NCBI GenBank assembly: GCA_051294375.1
Contig: CM119268.1
Coordinates: forward strand, 12,841,770 to 12,905,769
Origin: Paraspadella gotoi
Taxonomy: Eukaryota > Chaetognatha
Reading direction: 5' to 3'
Length of the DNA stretch: 64,000 nt
The notes under the pieces are model-generated. The model ran no database searches. It saw nothing but the letters and a program-made list of their open reading frames with translations, and was not told the origin of the DNA. The first letter of the stretch is position 1. Each line of letters starts with the position of its first letter. Shown piece by piece: positions 16,469 through 26,611 of this stretch. The translations under genes were made by a program, and so were the position numbers.

Positions 16469-19400
16469 ATGACAGGGGTGTTAAAAAAAGGGTCAAAAAA
16501 AACCTTTGCCCTTACCCCCAGAAAGAATATTGATAGTTTGACTAAGGAGTGCTCCTATCAAGAGCAAAAACCGTATGTAATCAACATGAACGATGAAATG
16601 CCAAAAAAATATAAAGAATGGAATTTGGAAACGCCTGTTCACAGATTCATTCAGTTGCTACAGGTTAGTACAGGATAAAAATCACTGTTTTATAGCGACT
16701 GACAAGAATGTATTTTAATTTTAATTTAAATTCTAGGAAGTCCTTGAGAAAATTCATAAATTGTCTTCGATTCGTCAAGATTCCGATTTAATGGACATCG
16801 AGAAACAGCTCGCCGACATCCTTCTCGAAATGTCCGCAATCTCTAATGAATCAGCGGATGAGTTGGGTTTCCAATCATCTGTCGATGGCGATCCCAACTT
16901 TTTAGATTTTCAAGTGAAAGAAGAACAAAAAAGCGCCGATTGGGCATCGACGTCAAACACTGAATTCGTCGTGGTTGACCAGTCTTCGATCGGCGATGAG
17001 ATTGTCAATGCACCAATAGAGAAAGACGCTCAAACGCCCGTTAGCCTTATAGACGGTCTCGTTCCGCCCTTGGAAGCTGATACTTCGAAAGGTCAAACGC
17101 CGACCGCAACTTCGTCTTCCTATTCCTGTGACAAATGTGATAGAACCTTCTCGAAGCCTCAATACCTTTCAACTCATTCTCGTAAGATTCACGGTTCCGT
17201 GGTGAAACTCGCTTGTGAAACTTGTGGTAATTCTTTTGCGCGAGTCAAGGATTTAAAAAAACACAAGTCGACCGCTAAATGTCAACCACGCCCAATATTT
17301 TCCTGTCGTCAATGCGGAGAAGCTTTCGCCATTGAGAAATCTTTGGAAGCTCATCGAAAGGTGAGTCGATTCGACGAACACATGAATCTCTCTGAATATG
17401 ATTAGATTGTGATGGTATATTTACACTGCCTCACGTCCAGCATCGTTCAGCCAATCCCATTGGCTCAGAGGGGGAATGCACCATCCCAGGCGTTGCGTTC
17501 CATCCACAGTCCTAACGACGTCCTAGGGTAACCGCGCCAGTGACAGGAGGCGTCACTGAGGGTCGGAAGCCCTCAAAGGCAACAGTGAGATGCCCCATCC
17601 CAATGGCAATGGGCATCACAGGCAACCCGGCTGTTGCCAAAAGATACTTATATTTTCCCTAACGCACTACGAACTTTTCTGTAGCTCTGCAAGGAAGAAT
17701 TTGAAGAAGAATCCGAATCGATAACGGATTCCACTCCACATTGCGAAGCTTCATTTGGCGACATGCAATGCAATGACGCCCTTTCTCTCGCGTTGCAACA
17801 AGCAAATGTAATGCCTGGTCCCTCCACTGCACCGAGCGTCGATTCACCGATTACGGACGTCATGGCTTTATCGGCGATTTCGTCCGGCGAGATTTGGCCA
17901 TTGGCGGTTGGACAGCGTCGTCCCTCCTGCTCCGAGTGTGGGAAGAAGTTTAAAGACGAATCGTCTCTTAACAAGCACAAGGCTTACGTTCACAGCGAGA
18001 AAACCCATTTATGTCCAGGTGAGCGGTCGGGATCTCCATGAATTTTCTTGGTCTTTATGTAAAATATGCTTTTATTAAAATCAGAGTGCGGGAAGCTATT
18101 TAACTTAGAATCAAAAATGCAGCAACATCGCAAAGCTTGTCACGAAAATCAAAAGTTTGCATGTGAGGTGAGTTTTTAGACGAACGTTATGCGACATTTG
18201 AATTAATTCTTACAAAACTGATAACTTAATTTTGTCAGATTTGTGAGAAGGAGTTTTCGACCAAAGTTTATCTTATGAAACATACAAAAGAAGTGCACGA
18301 TGGAAAAAGACCTCGTCACTTATGCACAAGTGAGTTCTCGTATTAAAAAATTTGTCTCAATTTCTTGATTTCTTATATTTATTATATGGATTTAATTATT
18401 AGTATGTGGCAAGGAAGTAATTATTCTGAAATCGCACATGGAATCCGTTCATCTTGGTGTGAAATACCCTTGCGACAAATGTGGAAAGGTAAAACTGTAA
18501 AAAAGAGTCCACCAGTTCTGGTTTTGGTAGGATATTAATGGCAATATTTGGCGTTTTGTCACATATTCAATGAATATGTATATTATTCATCTCATGTAAT
18601 CAATTACAACACAAAGGTCCTAGCGCAAAATAATTAGTTTGTGCCTAATATTTGTAATTTTATATGACCTTTTTAAATTAAAAAGTTTATCAAATAAATC
18701 ATAATTTTAGGAATTTGCTACTCCACCTGGCCTTAAAGTTCATATCTTGACTTTTCATGAAGGGAACAAATATCCGTGTACTCGTAAGTTATTTCATGCT
18801 CTTTTTAGTGAATACGAAATTGGTAATTATAGTTGCTGAAAAATGATTTTACAGTTTGTGGAAAAGTGTTTGGACACAAAGGTTATTTAAAAAATCACGT
18901 TGACATGGTTCACAAAGGGAAAAAGTATCCGTGCAAGGTAGGTTTTTAAAAAAAATGTTGGAAGACTTAGTTTTTAACAGAGAATCTACGACATATGTTC
19001 GCCTCAAGGTGTGTGGAAAAGAATTCAACGACTCTCGATCTCGTCGTCAACACACAGAGCTGACACATCAGGGTAAAAAACATACCTGCAAGCTTTGCAA
19101 CAAAGACTTCACCAGACACGACCACCTTATGCGCCACAAACAAAGCGTTCATGAGGGAAAGAGATTCCCCTGCTCAATTTGCGGCAAAGAATTTTCTCAA
19201 TCGGGTGATTTAAAACGACACGTGGACACTGTACATCAAGGTAGATTCCAGATGTTCAGTAAAATACGATTTATTTTTAGTACTTTCACTTGCGCCTGAC
19301 TCGTTTTTTTTCTCCAGGAAATTCCCGCTCTTCTCATTCTGCCGCACAAACATCTGCCCTGAAGATAACTGAACCATCGGAGCAAGAACCACTGCATAAC

Positions 19401-19700
19401 TCCACACTACCGTCTCTACAGCCTATGCAACTGATTCTGACGCAACCAGAACCGCAGCATCCTCCTAAAGATCTTCTTGCTTCAGCCGCCGCAGTAGCTG
19501 CGGTTGGAATGCCCGAAGATTTTATGATGTCTTCGTTAAATTCGTTTTTGCTACAGCAAAATTCGTTCCTGCAACAAAAAACAATATTAGAACAGAATCA
19601 AGATAATGAATTATTAATGCAGCCTAAAATCGAAGTGACCAGCGCTGTAACTATAGATCATTCAACCAGTCTTCAAACCATTTCGATGACCCAAGTATGA
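16469..19700 (+). CDS. C2H2 zinc-finger protein with 12 fingers
   Basis: Probable DNA-binding nuclear regulator. Start chosen at MTGVLKKGSKKTF; a tract ending CTACCAG lies 8 nt before it. The N-terminal third is acidic and unstructured. Twelve C2H2-type fingers follow (for example YSCDKCDRTF, RQCGEAF, SCSECGKKF, CEKEF, CDKCGKEF, CKLCNKDF, CSICGKEF); the second is C2HC and the seventh is shortened. Most middle fingers are cut by introns between or inside the finger, one exon per finger or less, unlike the single-exon finger arrays usual in vertebrate KZNF genes. The C-terminal exon is Gln/Ser-rich (SSLNSFLLQQNSFLQQK). No KRAB, BTB or other partner domain is recognised, so no ortholog is named. 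Confidence 0.85.
17412..17638 (+). mobile_element. Dispersed element family D, copy 1 (zinc-finger gene intron)
   Basis: 227 bp inside the 324-bp intron 17361-17684, markedly more GC-rich than the flanks. It begins GGTATATTTACACTGCCTCAC and ends with a short hairpin GGCAACCCGGCTGTTGCC. A close inverted copy lies at 28536-28783 in the tectonic intron; that copy has about 26 extra bases in the middle. No coding capacity; MITE or SINE cannot be told apart. Confidence 0.8.
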
Positions 19701-20021
19701 GATCAAATAGGAAGATAGACCTAGTCAAGTTTTTGTTATGTTTATTGTTAATTTGAATGAAGTTCCAAAAGTTTTGACGTGATCGAGTAGGAGTACGTCA
19801 CGACATGACTACTGCTTACATAGATAGAAATTTAATTTTTATACCACAACAGATTTTTGAAATTGTTCAAATACCTAAATTATTTTATTTTATAATAATT
19901 ATAATACTATTTTTTGATGTTTTAGAAAAATAGGAATGAAGTTTTCCGGTGTCATTTTTTCCGCGGCGTTCGATCGCCCAAAGGATGAATGAATAGTGGA
20001 AATAGTCGAAACCTTTAAAAA
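19701..20021. other. Intergenic gap zinc-finger gene to DUF389 gene
   Basis: 321 bp, AT-rich. Contains TTTTTTGATGTTTTAG at about 19925, an acceptor-like tract about 100 bp upstream of the chosen start. A short open frame beginning ATGAAGTTTTCC near 19936 is probably not coding. No repeat recognised. Confidence 0.4.
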
Positions 20022-23000
20022 ATGTTGGGAGAATCAAGGTTGCTATACTTGATCTATCTCCCTTGCGACGATCTTTCTTCCGAGGAGCAAAACTCGAAAA
20101 CCTCAAGGAGCGACGATGTTCCTCCGAATCGTCCCGACGTCGCGTCGGACGAAACCGAAAGGAATAAGTCGACGCCATCCCCATCACCAGATGGCGAGTC
20201 ACGTGAAACGAGAGCCGGATCGATCGCCGCCACCAGGGAAAATTCGGGAGTTTCCCCCGATGTCCTTCCTTCGTCGACACCGAAGCGACGCGAGAGAAGC
20301 GCATCGCCTTTCAAGAGACAATCGCTGCGGCCGTCCGAGTCGCCCCCCGGAGGATCGCCGAGAATCTCGCCGAAGGCTTCGCCAGAAAGGCCCTCGTTAA
20401 AACCGTCGTCGTCTTCGTCGCCTTTGCTGAGGTGGAAAGCGGAAAGTGACTTTCGAATTCTGGGTTAATCGTAATAACCGACGGGTGATTTCGTTACCAG
20501 AACGAGTCGTTCGAGTGATCAGAGAAGTTCGTCGCCCAAAAAAGTGGAGGAAACTCTAGGAGAAATTTTCATCCCTCCGACCGAAGAGGAACTCAAAGCC
20601 GCCATCGAGACCGGTTAGATTTGGAATTGTTTTTAAATTTGTTGCGACAAAGCGTGTCCATTTTGTTATTTTCAGAGGACGGAAAAAATGAAGCGAGCCC
20701 ATTACCCAAACGCGGAAGCGTTTTAGCCGACAACGTTTTCGAAGAAGCTGAAGTTAATACAGTAACCAAAGATCTCCAAAATACGCAGAGTAATTTCTTT
20801 TAAATATTCCTACTTAAAATTTGGGCTATCTGTTCACGGGAAATGGAATGCTGTCATCTCGATTTAATAATCATTATTAATTATTCTAAATTAAACGATT
20901 TATCTCCTTTTCTTAGCTTCTGGTTTGACGTCATTCGTCAATAAAGTAACAGCCGTCGACGAATTGAAGCAAGTTTTAACCAGTCTGGGCGTGAAGCAGT
21001 CTCATTGGACTACCACGCAGGTTTAACAAAGATTTTATTTGCACACCGTGCTTTTCTGCTCAAATTCTCTCTTTTCCCTCGTTTCTTTTCCTCCCTACCC
21101 TTCGCTACAGGATGACTATCATCAAGTGACCTTCATCGACGATGGCGGGCAACGATGCGAGGAGATCCTGGAGCGGATTTTAGACAGCCGCATCGGAAAT
21201 GATCGGAGGCGAGTCGATCGCTTCGTGTTTTCTCCATTGTTCAATGTTCACCCTCTCTTACTGTCATTATCGGACCCTCAGATCTTCCGTGAGCGTCATG
21301 CCGATCTCGATGCATTTCGAGCTCAAGCCCTCCTCACCGGAACCACTCCCGGATATTCCCGAAGCGCCAGAGACGAAATCATCCGGCAAGGGCCTCACTC
21401 ATTTCGTCAAGTCGGTGAAGTCAAGGCTGATCGTGATGCAGGCGAGTGCCTTTTCTTGATAATTTTTACAATGTCTCTTAAAAACATTTCGAAAATTTTC
21501 TAACGTAGGTGATTGAAGGCGTCAGGGCGAATGCGCGTTTGACTTTCGATTACGTCATGTTGGTGATTCTTGCCAGCTGCCTCGCCGCCTGCGGACTGAT
21601 TGAGGACAGCTCCGGTTAGATGTCAAACGCTATCTCTTTGTTTATCACTTGCTGAGAGTTTCAACTTTCGCCTGTCAGTAATATTGGTGGCGAGCATGTT
21701 GGTTTCGCCACTGATGGGTCCCATACTGGCCGGGGTATTTGGTCACGCCATCACCAACTCGAAACTGAGAAATCTCGGGATCAAATCTGAAATTGTCGGA
21801 CTCGGGATCTGCGTCGGAATCGGCTTCATACTCGGCGTTATTTTCAGGTTAATATTTTTTTTTTTTTTATGAAAGAAACTTGATGCTTAAAAAGGTTATC
21901 ACATAATTATTCTCTATTCATCTGTTTCGTTCCATCGGCTCTAGCTTATCGGGCGTTGAAAACGGGCTTGACTCGTGGCCGACGCACGAAATGAAGTCTC
22001 GGGGTCTATTAAGAAGTTTGTGGATGGGCGTCCTTATCGCCATTCCCTCTGGCGCTGCCGTGGCTCTCTCTATACTCGGTAATTTTACCATTATTATTCG
22101 CTCTGTGGTCGGTAACGTTTGAACTAAATAACTCTTTTCGAGGCGGAAATGTGGGATCCTTGGTGGGCGTCGCTATTTCAGCTTCTCTTCTGCCACCAAT
22201 GGTCAATGGAGGTATTCTCTTAGGGGTCGCCATTGCAGAGGTTAATCATTGCAGGTTCGAAATGGTTTCGGGAGATGGGGGACTTGACTTTAAAGTGTAT
22301 CGTAATCTAACTCATTTTATTTGTCAGCGTTGACGGCAATTGTGCTTCTCTCGACGCATCCCCTTCTCGCAACGCTTCTAAGCTGGAAGTGAACGGAACC
22401 GCCTCTGGGTCCCTCGACTGCCGTTATGGCACCAATCACTACGATCCGGTTTACAGATGTTCTCTGCCGGAAGAAGCCGCCCTGCTCGGCATCGTCTCAA
22501 TAGGATTGACCATTCTCAATATTCTTTGTATCTACATAATGGCCATTATCGTTTTCAAAATCAAAGAAGTGGCTCCAAAGACTGCCTTGTCGCCTGGTAA
22601 CCTATTCTTGCGTCGCTTAATTTTAACTAATTCTTTTACTAATCTTTTTCCCGCGCATCTTGCATATTTTCAGCTGCTAAAACATTTTGGCAAAAGGATG
22701 TTAAAACCTACCGAAATTACTATAAAACAGTCCGTCCCAACACGGACGAGTTCGATTCCATAATGGCGGAGTGGCGCCAGGCTAGAGGAATCGTTGGAGA
22801 TGAGGCCGTTGAAGACGAAGATGAGGCCTCGCAATTGGCTGACATTGTGTCGCAGATGAAAGTTCATCCTCACGTCCAGGTTTTCTTTTAGTTTTATTCA
22901 TAAAGAAAATGTTTTTCAGAGGTCTGTAAGCTTTCTCGTCAGTTATCCTTTTTTCCCCTGGAAAATAAAAACTTTCTCGCTCGTTTTTAGGAAATTTTCA

Positions 23001-24095
23001 ACCGCGCTCCGAAAGGACCGCGCGTTCAAACCGTTTTCGAAGATTTTAATCTCAAGACTCTGTTTTCGCCTGCGACCGCGTCGCCGGAAGACGACGAATT
23101 CGTCTATGAAAACGAGGATGATGACAACAACAACTCGCTGAATGAAGGCGACGTTTTTCTTACAATAACTGCCGATAGCGAAGGGATGCCAAGAGTTCGC
23201 AGACACCGTACAGTCAGCAGTGAAGACGCGGTTGCCGGGTAAACCAGAATACTGCCGGGGGGGATGACTGGCCTCCGAAAAGGGGCATTCTGACCATTTT
23301 TCTCCTTTTAGAACTATAACCTCCAACGCTCGAGTGATGTTGGCGCCGGCGACGATCCATGCTTCGCCGATTTACGAAAGACGCGTCGCGCGCATTCGCT
23401 TTGGGGAGGACGGCGTTCCCCAGCAAGTCAGATCTCCCGGGATCAGACATTCACACGGCCTGCTCAGGCATAGATCTCACCCTCGTCATAGATTTCAGGT
23501 TGTTTTGAAAATTTAGGGGAAAATCTGAAAAAGTGACGTCCCTTCCTTACCTCGCTTTTTTTTCGAAAGGTGTCGAGCTCTACGCCCGTAGGAATTTTTC
23601 AACTGAAGACGCCGAACCCGGAGACGATCAAAGCCAATCGCAGAGCGAAGAAGGAAAAGGCCCGCGATCCGCCCTCCGCTTCTTCCACATCGTCGAGGTT
23701 ATACATTATTGTATAAATAGTTCAAAAAATAAATAGTTCAAACGAAAAGACGACGACGAAGACGACAAGTCCAACGACTCGTATGTGTCAGCAAGAATGA
23801 TCCAGAAACATTCTACCTTGAATGACTTTGTTATGGCTGACCTTTTCAGCCAATGTAGTCGTGGTTGTTAAGTGTATTTGTAGTTGTAGTCGACGTTTTC
23901 GTTTGAACTATTTGAGCTTCAAATAGTTAATCAAGTGAAAACCTTAACTTTTTCCCCGTCTTCAGGTTCCGCGTCATGACCGTCACCTCGCAATTTCGCC
24001 GATCTTTAAGCTCGCGTTCTCGTCAAAGAAGCGAGAGCGAACCCAAGGGAGATGATAAAAACCAGCAAGTATCGGAGCCCAAAGAATCGGCTTAA
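20022..24095 (+). CDS. DUF389 (TIGR00341-like) multi-pass membrane protein
   Basis: Animal member of the DUF389 family, widespread in bacteria and of unknown function. The N-terminal quarter is a Ser/Pro/Arg-rich disordered region (start MLGESR uncertain; a short first intron is possible). Then come a soluble part (SFVNKVTAVDELKQVLTSLG, VTFIDDGGQRCEEIL), the family core VIEGVRANARLTFDYVM, LVASMLVSPLMGPILAG, GHAITNSKLRN and GGNVGSLVGVAISASLLPP, and further helices (LGIVSIGLTILNILCIYIMA). An N-glycosylation-rich loop and a long basic/acidic cytoplasmic tail complete it. One intron starts with GC instead of GT (after ATGCAG at about 21440). Many spliceosomal introns rule out recent bacterial contamination. 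Confidence 0.85.
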
Positions 24096-24701
24096 TCGTT
24101 GCCTCTATAGTCTTTATAGACCAAATATTTCAAGAATTTATGCAAAACAATTAATACTCACCTCGAGGGAGATACCCTGTTGTACAGATGTTCAATTGAC
24201 ATCGTACCAATAACATGTATCTCCTTGCGATTATGCGCTTCATTAATGAGACTGCTTCACAGCGTGTGCCTTAAAGCCTGCTTTCACTAATTATCTAAAT
24301 ACTGCTCATAATGGTATTATCTCTTTCTGACCCACCTCGTTAGCTCATTGGAAATACATTATAGCATTCGTTATAAAGACCAGTATATTGCAGAACGACA
24401 CGAATAGTAGAACGGTCGAAACGGGTATTCCTCTATTGCTTTAGTTTAAATCCCGAATTGTTTCTCAACCGCATTTGTATTTTTAAAGGCCAATCATTTT
24501 TGTTCTCTATACTAAATTGGTACTTCCAATGTAAACATTGTACAATGTACACTAGTACATGCATTATTTGCATATCACGGTCATTTTTGTTCTCACAGGT
24601 TTCTTTTTATCTGGTTCTTTTCTCAAAATTATTTTTACTTTTCTAGATTTCATTTCTGAGAAATGTCGTCGTCAAACTTACCCAATACTTCCGACGAATA
24701 A
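24096..24701. other. Intergenic gap DUF389 gene to TMEM218
   Basis: 606 bp with no recognised gene or repeat. The last part holds TTACTTTTCTAG ending near 24647, an acceptor-like tract, and the upstream open frame described separately. Confidence 0.4.
24663..24701 (+). promoter_or_regulatory. Upstream open reading frame abutting TMEM218 start
   Basis: A 12-codon frame MSSSNLPNTSDE ends with TAA at 24699-24701, immediately followed by the TMEM218 ATG at 24702. An upstream ATG stopping right at the main start would reduce or couple main-frame translation, unless the transcript start or a splice acceptor lies downstream of 24663. Seen directly; effect inferred. Confidence 0.45.
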
Positions 24702-26569
24702 ATGGCTTTAATTGCCGGGTTAGGCGTCGGTATTTTCTTTTTGATCTTCGTGTGGGTCTTTGCTCTCATTCTCTTCGGCTCATTGATCCGGAGCTCGCAG
24801 TTGGCGAGGTAAGCGCTTCTGATTGTAATTAAACTCGCTTAGATTTTAATTTTTCGTTGGAACTGCTTATCGCAAATTCCGACGCTATAGTATAGATTAT
24901 AGACTATAGGGTATAGACTATAGAGTCTATACACTTTGTCGGTTCTTATTAGTAAATCATTTAAATTATTTTAAAAAATTAAATTGTTATAAATTATATA
25001 AAAAATATATGTTTGTTCATCCGTCCTTCCTCCCCATCGTTTTTAATTCTATTTACCTGTAATTGTATAAATGGATTGAAAGAAAATTTTGTATGAGTAA
25101 AACAGTATGTGATTGAACTGTATATAAAGTTTTTGTTTATTTTTATTTATTAAGAATGTTAGATCTACGAACAATAATAAAGTGGTTGATTAATCAGTTG
25201 GTTAAATGATTGATAAATTATTTTATTTAATAAAAATATATTATGATTTTTGATGAATATAATATAAAATTTTAATAAACTTAAATTTATATTTTTAATG
25301 GCTGTATAATTGATTGAATGAATGATTGATGTTTTTATTGATAAAACTGTTATGTTATTTTTTTCTCACACTTTTTTTTCTTTATAATGTCAGATCTGTT
25401 CACTTAAAAATATGCCGTGATAAAATGATTGATAGCTGCTTACTGCTGCTAAATTATCGTTAGCATATGCGATATTGCTTGCTCAAAGCTTAATCAGAAT
25501 ACGACAATATGCAAATGAGATTGAGGAACTCGATCTCATTTGACTTAATCCACAAATTAATCTGCTACAGGGTCTGTCCAATTTCTCTCTATTTCTCCCT
25601 CTTTTTCTCCCTTTTAATTATATATCGCTATCTTTTTTTTCCATTCGTCTAAAAACAAGTTCGCTCTGCAGCGGCTGTCCAGCTTCTCTCTATCTTTTCT
25701 CTCTTCTCTCTCTCACTCATACACGCATTTGTTTGTTTTCTTTACGATGAATGACTATCATCGCATCAATGAATGACTATCATCGCATCAATGAATGACT
25801 ATCATCGCATCAATGAATGACTATCATCGCATCAATGAATGACTATCATCGCATCAATGAATGACTATCATCGCATCAATGAATGACTATCATCGCATCA
25901 ATGAATGACTATCATCGCATCAATGAATGACTATCATCGCATCAATGAATGACTATCATCGCATCAATGAATGACTATCATCGCATCAATGAATGACTAT
26001 CATCGCATCAATGAATGACTATCATCGCATCAATGAATGACTATCATCGCATCAATTGAATGACTATCATCTCTATCATCTATGACTATCATCTCATCAA
26101 TGAATGACTATCATCGCATCAATCTTTTGGTTATCTTCTCATCAATCTTTTGGTTATCATCGCATCAATCTTTTGGTTATCATCGCATCAATCTTTTGGT
26201 TATCATCGCATCAATATTTGGTTTTCATCGAATTCGTTGTCGCATCAATTATTCGGTTTTTTTTTTTTTTTTTTTTTTTCATTAATTTTCTTTGATAGTA
26301 ACGTCTGGCGAATCACTATACTTTTAAGATTTTTTCTTACCAGCTTCTTCGTCGTTTTTGCGGCCGTCCTTATCACGATAATCCTGTTCACTCTCCCGAC
26401 GACACCTCCCTCGACACCATCTGCTTCAGTCGTCGAGATCGTCTATGATTACTCCATCCCTCTTCGAATTTCGCTCGTCGTCTTCGTCGCCGTTTTCGCC
26501 CTCATCGGCTTCGTTCTTTTTTTCGTCGACTACGCCTTCTCGCCTCGTGTCGCCGTCGTGCTGAAATGA
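24702..26569 (+). CDS. TMEM218: Transmembrane protein 218, ciliary transition-zone membrane protein
   Basis: Small three-helix membrane protein of the ciliary transition zone; in vertebrates it belongs to the MKS/TMEM67 module and is linked to ciliopathy. Two exons, 24702-24808 and 26344-26569, give 110 residues (human about 115). Visible: helix 1 GVGIFFLIFVWVFALILFG, helix 2 FFVVFAAVLITIILF, the stretch VVEIVYDYSIPLRISLVVFV and helix 3 ending LFFVDYAFSP, matching the family layout including the VEI/VKIVDDF-like segment. The single intron has grown to 1535 bp by two unrelated repeats. Stop 26569 is only 42 bp before the tectonic start. Confidence 0.88.
24853..25497 (+). repeat. Dispersed repeat family B, copy 2 (TMEM218 intron)
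   Basis: Degenerate copy: GTTGGAACTGCTTATCGCAAATTCCGAC at the left, CGTCC-rich stretch near 25020, and the family 3' part CTAAATTATCGTTAGCA...GATATTGCTTGCTCA. It shares ATATGCAAATGAGATT just beyond with copy 3, so the true 3' end may reach about 25555. A TATAG-rich insertion at about 24890-24935 is unique to this copy. Confidence 0.7.
25575..26330 (+). repeat. Dispersed repeat family A, copy 2 (TMEM218 intron)
   Basis: Shares with copy 1 the block TTCGTCTAAAAACAAGTT...CAGCGGCTGTCCAGCTTCTC and the 3' block GTAACGTCTGGCG...ATCACTATACTTTTAAG. The 5' hairpin seen in copies 3 and 4 is missing. The 3' end lies about 14 nt before the exon at 26344, so the repeat directly precedes the acceptor TTTTTTCTTACCAG. 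Confidence 0.8.
25747..26054 (+). repeat. Perfect 22-bp tandem array, about 14 copies
   Basis: ATGAATGACTATCATCGCATCA repeated head to tail about 14 times without visible differences, followed by degenerate 22-23 bp units with TTTTGGTTATC. It forms the core of family A copy 2. The perfect identity points to very recent expansion or homogenisation. Confidence 0.95.
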
Positions 26570-26611
26570 CGCTTTTTTGAGACGATTTAAACTCGAAACC
26601 GCAAATTGATT

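Noticed and set aside
20022-24095. Recent bacterial transfer of the DUF389 gene
   Set aside because: It has many spliceosomal introns, host-like codon use and eukaryotic disordered extensions; any transfer would be ancient.
25747-26220. Regular repeats resembling a CRISPR array, and open frames such as 26082-26285 across them
   Set aside because: Units of 22 bp abut head to tail with no unique spacers, and the region lies in a spliced animal intron. The open frames only translate the minisatellite.
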